Source: Cymodocea nodosa
Lineage: Eukaryota; Streptophyta; Magnoliopsida; Alismatales; Cymodoceaceae
DNA length: 64,000 nucleotides
Direction: 5' to 3'
NCBI GenBank assembly: GCA_036874045.1
Contig: CM072345.1
Span: forward strand, 14,848,001 to 14,912,000
Below the pieces are notes generated by a model. It worked only from the letters and a program-made list of their open reading frames with translations, was not told where the DNA came from and ran no database searches. Both the position numbers and the translations under genes were made by a program. Each line of letters opens with the position of its first letter. Positions within the stretch are counted from its first letter, which is position 1. Positions 47,746 to 59,569 of this stretch are shown here, in pieces.

Positions 47746-49043
47746 GAAAGAGGCCGTAAACTGTGTGTTCGGGGGCCCAATGGGCGAGCCCATTGACGGC
47801 CCAAAGATCTCTGCAACTCTGACGCAAAACGGGGGACTATCAGGTGGGAAGCGGGAACATCAGCAGGAACGTGAGACGAAGGAAGAGATGCTCAGATTCG
47901 TCAGATCAGTAGTCGTAGTATATTTAAGAATTCGGCGGTACATGACAGAACATTTATGGGGTGTTGGATGATTTATTTTTGGTCTGACAGACACAAGAAA
48001 ATATATTTTACTGGACCTAAGTTCTCACGATCCTCTTTCAGTCATAGCCGTGGTGCATTTAAATATTGTAATGTGAAAAATATATATGGAAGAGATCAAA
48101 GTCGATCATTCGATTCTTGCGGTGCACAAGACTTACTGATTCCCACACTTAAATTACTGCCTCCTCAAGTCCCTTTACTGTTAGAATTGATAATAAAAAC
48201 CTATGGTTGGATTTTACGAAAAGAAAGATTATAGAGTATCATTTTCATATATGTCAGCAATAAAATTACTTCTTCTGAGCCTTTTTCAACTCGTTCACCG
48301 TACGTAACATTTGAGACAAATTCAAACGCTCCTCCTGCCAGTAACGGCGATTACGATGGATTTACTTGACTTTTAATTCTTGAAAGCGAAATTTGATGAT
48401 ACTCTTCGCATGCTGGAATATTTTGTTTGTTAGAACCCAATTTGACGTAGTAGCAGTTAGTTAATTAAGGATTTAAGTTGAGTATAAGAGAATGACGGAC
48501 ACTGTAGTTGATTTGCAATGTAATTTTCATGACAGGGCTTGCAATAAGTATGTGAAAATCAGATATAACGAATCCGTGTTGGGTGGTGGAGCGAAAGTCA
48601 GATGGACAAATCTATCTATGTTGAATACGAAGCATTTTGGGTGGTAGAAGAAGCAATGGAATTAGGCAAGGAAGAGCATGACTTGTTAAATCTTGTGTTG
48701 CAAACAACGATCGATCGATCGACGAATCTGTGGAGGCAACTGTTGCAGGTAAAAGAAGAAGAGCACGACCAAGGAGCAATTGACATAAAAGAAGAAGAAG
48801 AAGAAGAAGAAGAAGTGCAGCTGTGTTTGTATTACAAACGCAGCACTCATGGTCAAACTGGCTTTATTTTCTCCTCTCCTAAATCTGTTTGACCACAACT
48901 TTCTTCTGTGGTCGAATCGGTGCTTTAAAAATCATATTTCTTTTCATAATAAATATCGGCGAGCGTACGTCTCTTTGGTATTATTTATTAATCAATAGTC
49001 TCCGTCTTGGTTAATTACCAGATTTTTGATTAGTGAATCTTTG

Positions 49044-49066
49044 ATGCATGCATGCATGCATGCATG
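49044..49066. repeat. (TGCA)n microsatellite
   Basis: Five to six TGCA units, self-complementary, with ATGCATGC RY-like cores. Intergenic. Confidence 0.9.
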
Positions 49067-51214
49067 GTCAATAACAGCACGTCACTCTTGTTATGTCTTC
49101 GTATACTCCAGCAAAATTGGGACAGCGAAGACTCTTTGTGACCGTGAATGTGTTGGAACAATTGCATCAGGGCCCTTGGTAGTGACATCGATCGACGGTT
49201 AAGTTCCCGTGGTCTTAAACCATCGTAGTGACATCCCGGCCAGCTGAATGAATCTTTAGGTGTTTCTGAACATAAATTTGAGTCCTCTAATTAAATCCAT
49301 CTAATGCATGCATTTTTCGGAAATATGATTTCGTCCCCTCTCTCTCTCTCTCCAAGACTTTTTAGACTCCAATGCCGACATTATCATCTTTATTTATTCG
49401 GCCGGCGGCGGTCGGTACTGATGTCAGTGGGAAGCCCCTCCGGCTCCAGGTGGGGGTCAAGGGCAGGTCGTTGATTTTGTCGGGTTGGTCCACGGACGAG
49501 GTCGGTCGTTCGTTCGTCAAACATGATGGCGCACACTTTAACTAACATACACAAAAGCGGTGTACTTATTATTAAAAAAAAAAAAAACTAATTTAATCAT
49601 ATGAATCTGTGATAATAATAATAATAAGAGCAAGAGTAAATCATGACTTTACTGGGATTTGTGTACGCGAAAAAATTTTCAAAAAGTGATTCGTTCCCAC
49701 CACTCTATCTACCTATCATTCACTCTTATTATTGTTGCCATCCGTCGATCATTCTTATTGTTCACACATCATTTATTGACCACCGACTGTACATACCGAT
49801 AATTATAAGGAAGCTTGAAACAAATTTAAAATATATAATCGATTTTGAAAATAATTTGATATACCGGTTTATTGTATGGCATGCTAAAAATACACCCAGA
49901 TTTAAGATTCCTTTAAATTTTGAAATAAATAAATAAATAAATACAGACATTAGGAAAATAAAGAATTTTTTTTACACGGTCAATTTTCGTGAATTCTTAT
50001 GGATCTTACCTTCTTCTTCTTCTTTTTCACCACTTTCTAAACGTACAAATAACTCCCTAATTTATAACGTACCGTTTATTAATGTTGGTTGTAACTTAAA
50101 TCAAGTTACATTTATGATCTACTATTTTATTACAATACCTGAAAGGCCCAAACCACGGTGACTGCAAGAATAAAAAGTAAATCCCGTCTGTGAACTCCAA
50201 AGCAGAACAAAGAATCTGCAGCATCCTGCACTGCGCCCTGACAGAGAAGAACATGCCGCCGATCAATACTGGACGGTCCAGCACTTGATATTATTGGGAG
50301 TCCAGTTACGACAACCCATGGAAAGAAAAAAAAATTTATTTTTTGGTGGGGCAAGGGATAACTCTTAAACCATGGATTGATTGATTGATTGATTTATGGT
50401 TGGACGGATGGATGCATTTATTTGGCAACAGACGGCTTGTACCGACCGGACCACAGAGAGCAAGCAAACCTGCACGTGAACAAACGCAACGAACACATGC
50501 ATGCGTGCATGCGTGTGTCGGACCATCGATCACCATTCTTCGTTAGTTAATTAAAAAGTAGTTAGTTAATTCAATAACTACGAATTGAAAGTTTTGAATT
50601 TGCATCAATAATAATGTACGTCTTTAAATAGTCTCCTTCCGAATCATCAATCACTTTACACATCGATGCTGGTGCTTGTAGACTGTGGACTCATGGTCTA
50701 TGATGTGCTACTCTCCCTTGTGATTCAGAAGTATCTGTAAAATGATCATTTTTGAAGCATCAAACGTAAGTTAATACCGTCTTATTTGCAATTTATTCCG
50801 TTGATTTTATTCTTTTAGTTTCGACACACGTACAAGGGTAAGTAAAAAAGGAAAATAAAATCTAGTGGTTTTTCCTTTCAACCTCCTTGGTGATACAAAG
50901 CCTTTGGACTCTCACTCAACCTTTGATGATTCTGAAATGACGGATTTATTAGATTGATCCCTTCCAAAAGAGAACAGAACACATGCGTTAATTAATTTTA
51001 TATTTACCAAATCGTAAATGGATCATAACCCATAATTCCCTCCCACCTAATCTGCAGCTTCTTTTTTATATTTTATTTCACGAGTTAAAAAAAAAAAAAA
51101 ATTGTTCCCGACAAAATGCTGTTGCACATCCGAGCCATTTAACCTAAAAATGACGGTTGAGATTAATCGGGGCGGGGGCTTATCTACTTGATCCATGCAC
51201 GTGAGTGTGGTCCA

Positions 51215-51249
51215 TGTCGTTGTCTCGGGTCTGTCAGGTAGCGGAGACA
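51215..51249 (+). promoter_or_regulatory. Auxin response element cluster upstream of GH3
   Basis: A canonical TGTCTC lies at 51221-51226 and its reverse complement GAGACA at 51244-51249, an inverted pair with a 17-base spacer. Two more TGTC cores lie at 51215 (TGTCGT, directly abutting) and 51232 (TGTCAG). TGTCTC is the classical ARF binding element of GH3 promoters. The cluster lies about 250 bp upstream of the TATA box and 430-465 bp before the ATG. Motifs are seen; ARF binding is inferred from the known biology of GH3 genes. Confidence 0.6.
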
Positions 51250-51496
51250 GGGCTTGCACGTGGCCTCTCGGGCACGGATATGCGACGTACCTCCAACCTG
51301 GCCGCCGCCGACGTGGAGGGAAAGCGAACTTCCCATGTCCCCTCCGCCCCGCGTGGAGCCAAGTCCCGGTGGGTCACCCCTTGCCTCCTCCGGTGAACCC
51401 CATCCGTATCTCCGTCGTGTGCGTGTCTGCTACGTTTGCGTTGCATGGCCTTCTCCGTCTCTTCCCCTCCGTCGTCCTTTTCCAATCACCTCCGTC

Positions 51497-51504
51497 TATA
51501 AATA
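51497..51504 (+). promoter_or_regulatory. TATA box of GH3
   Basis: TATAAATA inside TCTATAAATATG, 176-183 bases before the start codon. It is in a good position for transcription starting near 51530. Confidence 0.65.
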
Positions 51505-51560
51505 TGTACCACCACCTCCTCCTCCTCCATCCACCATCCATATATACCAAGATCTCTTCT

Positions 51561-51578
51561 CCCCCCCCCCCCCCCCCC
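51561..51578 (+). repeat. C18 homopolymer in the GH3 5' UTR
   Basis: Eighteen consecutive C residues between the TATA box and the ATG, so probably within the mRNA leader. Such a run is prone to length change and can form an i-motif on this strand and a G-quadruplex on the other. Its length may also be an assembly uncertainty. Confidence 0.9.
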
Positions 51579-51679
51579 ACCAACGTCAAGTGATCTCTAG
51601 CCTTCTCGTTTACCTCCTTCACCTCTTTCTCTTTGTTTGTTATTCTTATAAATTAGTGTTTGCGGCCTTTGAAACGTCG

Positions 51680-53679
51680 ATGGCCGTGGACAAGACGAGC
51701 TACGCCTCTCCGCTCGGGACGGCGGCGTGCGAGAAGGACGCAAAGATGCTGGAGTTTATCCAGGAGCTGACCACCAACGCCGACCCCGTCCAGGAGAAGA
51801 TCTTGGCCGAGATCCTTGCCATGAACACCGACACCGAATACCTCAAACGGTTCCGCCTCAACGGCGCCACCGACCGAGCCACCTTCAAGAAGAAGATGCC
51901 GGTCATCACCTACGAGGATCTCCAGCCCGACATCCAGAGGATCGCCAACGGCGACCGTTCCCCCATCCTCTCCTCCCACCCCATCTCCGAGTTCTTCACA
52001 AGGTTTGTGCATCGACGAATATATATATGTGTGTGTGTGTGTGTGTGTTCTTCCACTTGATCGCCAGAGTTAGTTAATTTGATCACATACTGATTCGTGT
52101 GTTGCGAAGCTCCGGGACGTCCGCCGGAGAGAGGAAACTGATGCCGACCATCAGAGAAGAGCTAGACCGTCGCCAGATTCTGTACAGGATGCTCATGCCT
52201 GTCATGAACATGTAATATTAATTGATCTCGATCGACCTCGGCTCGATTTATATCAATCAACTGCTAATTTATAAGCTGAACGTATAAATTAATTGTCGTT
52301 TACGCAGATACGTTCCGGGACTGGACAAGGGCAAGGCCCTGTACTTCTACTTCGTCAAGTCGGAGACGAAGACGCCGGGAGGGCTGCCGGCGCGCCCGGT
52401 GCTGACCAGCTACTACAAGAGCGACCACTTCCGGTCGCGGCCGTACGATCCGTACCATGTCTACACCAGTCCCAACGATGCCATCCTCTGCCCGGACTCC
52501 TTCCAGAGCATGTACGTCCAGATGCTCTGCGGCCTCTACCAACGCCACGAGGTACTCCGAGTCGGTGCCGTCTTCGCCTCCGGCCTTCTCCGGGCCATCC
52601 GTTTCCTCCAGCTCCACTGGAAGGAGCTGGCCCGTGACATCGCCGTCGGCACTCTCACCGACAAGATCACCGATAAGTCGGTCAGGGGTTCCGTTTCTGG
52701 GATTCTGAAGCCCGAACCTCATCTAGCGGAGTTCATCGCCAGGGAGTGCTCGACGGATAATTGGGAGGGGATCGTCACCCGGATTTGGCCCAACACCAAG
52801 TATCTTGACGTCATCGTGACGGGAGCGATGGCGCAGTACATCCCGACGCTCGAGTACTACAGCGGCGGACTCCCGATGGCTTGCACGATGTACGGGTCGT
52901 CGGAGTGCTATTTCGGCCTGAACCTCCGGCCGATGTGCAAACCATCGGAGGTGGCATACACCTTGATGCCCAACATGGCATACTTCGAGTTCCTCCCCCA
53001 CAGACCCTTATCCAGTGGAAGGGGCACGAAAGGCACCGACCTCGTAGATCTGGTCGACGTGGAGGTGGGGAAAGAATACGAGCTGGTGATCACGACCTTC
53101 TCCGGCCTGTGCCGCTACCGAGTGGGCGACATTCTGCGGGTGGCCAGCTTCCACAACAACGCCCCCCAGTTCCACTTCGTCCGACGCAAGAACGTCCTCC
53201 TCAGCATCGATTCGGACAAGACGGACGAATCGGAGCTGCAGAAGGGCATAGAGCACGCGTCGGAGCTGCTGAAGGACTACGACACGAGGGTGGTGGAGTA
53301 CACGAGCTACGCGGACACGAAGATGATCCCAGGCCACTACGTGATCTACTGGGAGCTGCTGGGCAAGGACCCGGGGGGGAGGCCGGACGGGGAGGTGCTG
53401 GAGAAGTGCTGCGTGGCCATCGAGCAGAAGCTGAACACGGTGTACAGGCAGAACAGGGTGGAGAGCAGATCGATCGGACCGCTGGAGATCAGGGTGGTGA
53501 GGTCGGGGACGTTCGAGGAGCTGATGGACTACGCCATATCGAGGGGAGCGTCGATCAACCAGTACAAGGTGCCGAGGTGCGTGAGCTTCACGCCGATCAT
53601 GGAATTGCTAGATTCCAGGGTGGTGTCCTCCCATTTCAGCCAGGAGCTACCCAAATGGGAGCCTCCCCGGCGTCGCTGA
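51680..53679 (+). CDS. GH3: GH3 group II acyl-acid amido synthetase (auxin-conjugating type)
   Basis: Exons 51680-52002, 52110-52211 and 52308-53679 join in phase (1797 nt, 598 aa, normal for the family). GH3 enzymes adenylate an acyl acid such as indole-3-acetic acid and join it to an amino acid, lowering free auxin. The nucleotide-binding motifs are all present: [10 protein letters not shown] across the first splice junction (residues 108-117), YGSSECYFG (337-345) and [17 protein letters not shown] (404-419). The N-terminal [14 protein letters not shown] and [19 protein letters not shown] blocks, and SHPISEF before motif 1, are those of the IAA-amido synthetase group. Third positions are almost all G or C. 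Intron 1 holds an (AT)n(GT)n run. Which paralogue it is, and its amino-acid preference, cannot be read from this alone. A TATA box and AuxREs lie upstream, fitting auxin induction. Confidence 0.95.
52020..52048. repeat. (AT)n(GT)n microsatellite in GH3 intron 1
   Basis: A compound dinucleotide run beginning 18 bases after the exon 1 donor. It takes up a fair part of the 107-bp intron. Confidence 0.93.
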
Positions 53680-56600
53680 TCGATCGCCGGTGTCTGATAG
53701 CCAATTGATATCAATTAGTTTCCACGATGTTGTCGTCGTCGCGCCCTACCCAAATGTTCTCTTCCATTAATTAATTGTATTTGATCGTTGTTTTTCGAGA
53801 GTAATTGAAAGTTTGAATTCCATTATAAGATTGACAATTATGCCAACAACTACTAGTACGTACAAACAGCAAGTGTACTTAATTAACGACCAACCCGTCC
53901 AACGTACGTACCAATCTTGCCTAACCGCGAAGGATTTTTCTTTGATTTCCTCTTCTAATGTGCACTGGAAGCAGGGAAGAAGCCGTTGGCTCGGCACAAA
54001 CGAATCCAAAGTTTGAAAGTTGTGTCGAAAAAGATCAGGGCTTCGAAGGTGTCTGTGAAGACGGACGGAGGCGGTAATCATGTGGCGCTGGCAAACATCA
54101 AACGTGGAGCAGTGATTTGTCGACACATGGACGGAAACTCCACCGTACCATCCATCCCCACGCCTCGGCTTGCCTTCCTAATATGTGTGATCGAGGGTTA
54201 CGTGCTTCTTTCTTTTCCTATCTTGCGTGATTTGACGAGGCCGCCAAATATTCTTCCTTTCTTACTTTTGTAAATGCTCTTTCCTTCACGTACGTTTCCC
54301 GAAATTCATCTCCAGGAAAAGTTTGTTTTTACCGCATATTCTTTTCATACATATATATATATATATATATATCCAATGGGATTTACCATTAGTTCTCGGG
54401 CCCCGATGCAGCTGAAAATATATGCATGTTGACACATCAGCTATATTATCTATATATATATATATATATTCAAGGGATGCAAAAATGAATGTCCGGCCAC
54501 GTTGACGGAAATATGGGCGGCGTCGACAGCTGGCCAGTTGGATTGATGCAGTTTAAATATTTAAGCTGCCTATTTGAGATGCATGCTACGATTAATTAAG
54601 GGTTGCAGAATGTGCCACAACCTATCAACCCGCTTAGGGTCGAGGTTAAATGAACTTGGATTGAGGTTCTTTTATATATAATAACCCACTAATCTGTATA
54701 AGAAAAATTCATGCATTTCGAATAATTAAACATTCAAAACAATTCCATCATATGTACATCAAACTTTGATTTACCATTACCGCTGCCTTTTAATCTCCAC
54801 CTACCCTTTACAACGTCGCACGGTTGACATCAAATTAGTGACCTATGTGATCAAATAAGAATATGGCGGATGTGATGATGATTAACGACAATTTGGTATG
54901 TATCTAATTTTAAATATGTCATGTGATTGCATCCATTCAATTCGATCAACCTAGACACGAACCACAAATTGAACTGGCTTAAAAAATATGGAATTAATTA
55001 TTATTATTAAGGAAAGTATGGTTTAGTTATAAATTTAAACTAAACCATGCACGCCCTTAGACATAACTGTATTATCATTAAGGACAGAATTAATAGACGG
55101 AAGAGTTCGACAAGATCAGTTCTTGATCCAAAGAATTCACATTTATCCATCTAAATGTTCCAAAAAAAAAAAAAACCTATTTAATATGGTAGATGACAAA
55201 AAGATTGAATGAACACAAAGGAAGAACATGCATGGAAGTGAGCAAATTTATTTAATACCCAAGTTATGGAAAACCCTTTTTCCAAAAAAGTATATTTATT
55301 TTTAAAAAAAAATCACATTCTGAGTTTTATTTTATTGCTTGATAGTTATAGAAAATGATCTAGATTAGATGATCTCAGTTGGGCCCATAAAAATCTTCCC
55401 ACTTGCTTATCAACAATGACACCGCCAAGCCCACAACCGCTTCGCATCTCGTTCCTCAAGCCCAAGAAAAAGAGCAGAAGGATCACGGAGGAGGAGGAGG
55501 AGGAGGAGGAGGAGAGCAGCGATCGGCGGCACCTAGCTAGGGTTTGTGGACTGTTGGGCGTTGTTGATTGAAGGCGACCCTGGGCGTGTCGTGGGATGGA
55601 AGGGAATCGTATGCACGCGGAAGCGACGATCGAGCCAGACGTGCCCTCTCGTCTGGTTCCGGAGACACGATGAGCACAGGAGAGAAGGGAAAGGGAAATG
55701 GGAAAGGGAAAAGGGAAGAGAGATCCAAGAGAACATCGGCTGGCAGCTGGCGGATGTATCGACACGTCCAACGGCACGGGGACGGAGCACCAAATGCCGT
55801 TGTCGACGAGCACCGACGTCCATCTCCGATCGCGTCGGGAATATTCGTCTTCCCGCTGCTTGTAGGATCGTTTGTTTCCGGAACAGTCGCCCCCAAGTAC
55901 GTGGGTCGATGGTCTGAGGAGCTCGATGCTGTGCGTAAACGGGAAGAAAGGGGGGTTTTCCCGGGGTTACCACCACGTACCGCAAGGTCATTAATTCATC
56001 TAACCCAACAGCATCAAACATTCTTCCTTCCATCATTTAAATTTAACTGAAATTTTGATCATACGCGCTGATGCAATTCCTCTTTTTTTAAATAATTGTT
56101 TTGGGTTGCTAACCGTCTACCTACTCTACTTTGATTGGTCCTTTTTTTTTTTCCCTTATCTTTGAAGAACGTCAAGGCCATGTGCGTCACCGTATTCCAT
56201 GTGTCTTCGTGAGCGGTCCCTCGTGAGAAGCACTTCCTCCACCCTAGCTTTTACCTCACACACACAGACACACTTGACCACGTGATGGCAACCTTAATTT
56301 CCAAGTAATTATTTCTTTCAGTGGTAATCATTGCCTGGTAATTATTATTATTTTTATTACAATGCTAATTTCAATCTCGAGGATTAAAGCTTCAGGTGTA
56401 AAATATGTCTTCCCAAAAGTAATTACGATGAATACAAGAATTTATCGTATATTAGTTTAAATTTTATAAATAAAAAGAAGAAGAAGAAGATTTTTCGCAC
56501 TTTTTATCGTTTCTCGTTTATTTCAAACTTACAAGTAGTATCTTAAGAACAGACGTATATGAATTTATTTTAATATCACGTGAAATAATCCATTAAATGA

Positions 56601-57900
56601 AAAGAATTTGTTACATAGTTCTATTCGTACGTTTATCAATGTAAACTTTCATTGGGAATCCAATGCTTGCATTCGATCCTCACGGGGTGACGTAGATGTG
56701 ACTCCCGTTACCTTTCTTTCTTTCTTTCTTTTTCTCTCGAGCAGTAGGGAATTAATTATATTATATTAGATAAATGCCTATACTTTTCTGTGATTTGTTT
56801 TTTATATTTTTATTTTGCGTAAATAAATAGATGACTAATTGCAGTACTATTACAATTTTGTTTGATTTGAACGCGCTGCTGCCGAATTGTCTCGTGACGA
56901 TTGTTGATATTTTCAATGAAATTACGCCTTTCGGTTGCTTGTCATCAAGATGTCGGCAACTGCTCAACTCTACATCGTAGTAGTAGTATTAATTGTCCAC
57001 AACTATATGTTATTTACCGATGGTTTTAAGATTTGTGAAGTCGAAAAATTCTAGACCGTCCTGTGGTTGTAAAGAAGTCATTATTTGCAGAAATCTAAAC
57101 AGTACTGTCATTACTTGAGCCATCAGTAATTATTTGAGACCGAGCGATGAACTTGATGAGTGAGTGACTCCTCCCATGGAGGGGTAGGTCAGAAGGACCC
57201 GCACAAATGAAAAATCTTAAATACAAACCCAAGCAAAATATTTATTTCAGATCCGTGATTCCTTCACTCCTATTTGAAACTCTTGAAATGTCAACAATGC
57301 TTCCCCCGTCTGTGTGTTTGAAACAGAGATATCAACTTGGCATCTTAACACTGCAGATGAATGCTGCTCAGTTTTTTCCTGGTATTTAGCAGCACTTTTA
57401 CCTGAACCATATCGAAAAAGAAAAAGGCTAACTGCATTATTATTCGACGATACATGATTGTTGCCTTGTTTTTTTTTTTTTTTTTTTTTTTTAAAATTAG
57501 TTGGAAGTTAACTGTAGTTACGATTTAAATCTACTTTATTTGATTGTTACACAGATGAGAGCAATGGAGGGAGAAGTGACGACGAGTTACAAAATATCCA
57601 TCCACACGGGAAAAAAAATCATGTACGGTGGACAGGCATAGAGGAGGAGGATATGTGTCTATTATGTTTGGCTGCCAAGGAGGCTGGCATGCTCACAAAG
57701 CCACAAGTGAAGATTAAAAAAAGTGGCTCTTTTCTTTTTTCCCCTTTTTCATACTTATATGAAACCGAAGAATATCTTCTTCTTCTACACCGCTGGTATG
57801 CAAAAGCATTTTCTTGACTGGGTAGGTCATGTTGACACAAGGTGGCATGGGCCTTTTGGGTCATGGGCACCCTCATTATTTTTTCCTCCTAGATCGTGAC
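53680..57900. other. Intergenic region with a GC-rich ORF island
   Basis: Downstream of GH3: two (AT)n runs (about 54352-54372 and 54452-54470), then AT-rich DNA. At 55340-56060 the sequence becomes GC-rich, begins with a (GGA)n run (about 55490-55513) and a CTAGGGTTT telo-box-like motif, and stays open in both directions: 160 codons on + (55568-56050) and 167 codons on - (56036-55533). None of these frames resembles a family I know. A 24-base T run lies at 57469-57492. No TE coding relic was seen. Confidence 0.45.
57469..57492. repeat. T24 homopolymer
   Basis: Twenty-four T residues. This may be the reversed A-tail of a retroposed sequence, but the DNA beside it is not recognisable. Confidence 0.9.
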
Positions 57901-59569
57901 CTTTTGTGTTGAGTACCATTATCACCATTGGCAGAGGGGAACTGGGTTCTGTTGGGTGGAGTGCAAGGACAAGTATGTGTTTGGAAGGTGGCAAGGATAA
58001 TGAAGAATGGTCTGGTTGATGTTGGTTATTCCTTGGACACAAATTTTTTTGGAAGGAGTACTCTCTGATCAGATCAGGTTTGGATTCTCTCTCTCTCTTC
58101 ATTCTTTCCTCACCAGTCACTCTGTTTCCATATTGTCTTTAATATACTGCATTACCTGGTGGTCCTCCTTTCCCTTTTCCTTCGTTGTGTGGTTTTACTG
58201 CTTTGTTTGGAACATGTTTGCTCTGTGGACGATGCCCTGTTTGCCTGCATTCCTTCCAGTTTGAGGTAGGTTTCATCGTCTTGTTCTCTTCTCCTCCCTT
58301 CCATGTTGTATTGTCCCTGTCACATGCAATTTTTCTCATGTCTTTCTTTCGCGATCTGGATGTTTTCCTTCTTTGGTGCTTTCTGTTGTTTGGTCGGATC
58401 GAATTTCACATGTGTTAGCTACTTAAATTTCTTCCGACTTAGAGGTACTTCATTTTTTCGGTTGGCCTTTCTTTCCCCTGATTTTTATGCTTCAAAAGCT
58501 AACTTCCTTTTCTCCTCCTCCTTCTTCTTCTTCTTCTTCTTTTTTTCTCCTTTATCTACCTGGACATAGCTCGACCCTTGCTTCCATTTTTGTGATCCTT
58601 TTCGGCATCAAATTTGATATGTTGCAAGATTTTCTGCAATTTCCACTTGTTTTTTCATTCTAGTTGCTTTTCTTTTCGATCTTTCTCGAAAGAACACTTG
58701 CTCTTGGTTGTTCGCTACTGGGTAGATATACTAAGAATCCATTCCTGCCATCTCCAACTCTTTTCTTGTTGGCTGTTCGTTAATTATATTTATCCCTTCT
58801 CTCCTTCTGTTCTTGCGGATTTGATACTGTAGCTGTTTGCAGTTCTTCCCCCAAGTTGATGAGATTCCATCACGCCTTCTGTTCTTCTGGTTCCCCTCCA
58901 TCTTTTCCACTCATCTGAACAAGATGCTGTTTGTGTGTGTAATTTCCATATGCTTGTGTCTTTTTTTCTGGCAGGTCATGCTTTTCTAAAAACTCATGAG
59001 ACAAAAACACTGCTGTGAATGGGAGCATAACGTGGATGCTTTAGAAACATCAGATTTTGAGCATCTCAAAACCTGAGAAGAAATTAAATAATGAACAATT
59101 TGGACAAGGACCAAGCACAGAGCTGAGTAACATGGAAGCCATAAACAATTGGGAGGAGAAGGTGGTGTCTGCTTAGTGTTTATGAGGGCTTCTGCTCCCA
59201 CCCATTTGTTTACTACTCTTGAGGGTGGCCTCTTGTATTTGCTTCTCCTCTCCCGACCCATTGACGCCCTGACTCCGTGGGCTCTGTAGCCTTCAAGGGG
59301 CACAGTCCACCGCTTGTTTCAGACCGCATCTTTAGGTCTCTTGCCATCCAAGTACAGGAAAATTTAATCCCCCCCCCCTCCCAAGCCACCGCCACAGTGT
59401 GACTATAGGTCTGTCCCTTGGTGGATCCATTTCACATACTTTTCTCCAGAAGACTTTCATCATCGTCGTACCGGAAATCCACCCCCCCCATTTGAACTAA
59501 TCTGCAAATTCGTGCCAGAGGTCTACTGATTAATCGAAGAGGAAGGAGCTTTCTGAGTTACCGGGCAAG
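57900..59569 (+). promoter_or_regulatory. Upstream and leader region of the NPY1-like gene
   Basis: A T/C-rich region typical of a plant promoter and long 5' leader. It contains CT runs (58086-58100, 58515-58545) and two C homopolymers near 59370 and 59483. An acceptor-like TTTTTTTCTGGCAG ends at 58975, so a leader intron is possible. There are many short upstream ATGs. No transcript evidence is available, so the true start site is unknown. Confidence 0.4.

Larger units (their letters stand above)
44060..51140. other. Long gene-free, microsatellite-rich intergenic region
   Basis: Seven kilobases without a supportable gene. It holds many simple repeats: GATC units (44367-44384), TA (45279-45297), GGT (45308-45332), GGA (45836-45864), TTC (46352-46384), GA (47703-47741), GAA (48790-48815) and TGCA (49044-49066). 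It also holds two short direct repeats (a 33-bp tandem pair at 46833-46898, and a 23-bp repeat at 46151 and 46227). Frames such as 48602-48892 owe their length to the simple repeats and look unlike genes. A GC-richer patch with CACGTG-like sequence lies near 47280. I saw no transposon coding relics. Confidence 0.5.

Noticed and set aside
48602-48892. 96-codon + frame ending in a Glu-rich run
   Set aside because: Its length depends on a (GAA)n microsatellite. No family resemblance, no splice context and no promoter-like region.
44060-51140. Conserved plant microRNA precursors
   Set aside because: I compared by eye with well-known mature miRNAs (miR156-miR172, miR390-miR399, miR408, miR528) and found no match. 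A structural scan was not possible.
51254-52060. Upstream in-frame extension of GH3 to 51254
   Set aside because: The open frame passes through the TATA box and poly-C leader. The family N-terminus begins at the ATG at 51680.
52881-53708. 275-codon + frame overlapping GH3 exon 3
   Set aside because: It is a shadow frame caused by GC-rich third positions of GH3; the GH3 frame carries all family motifs.
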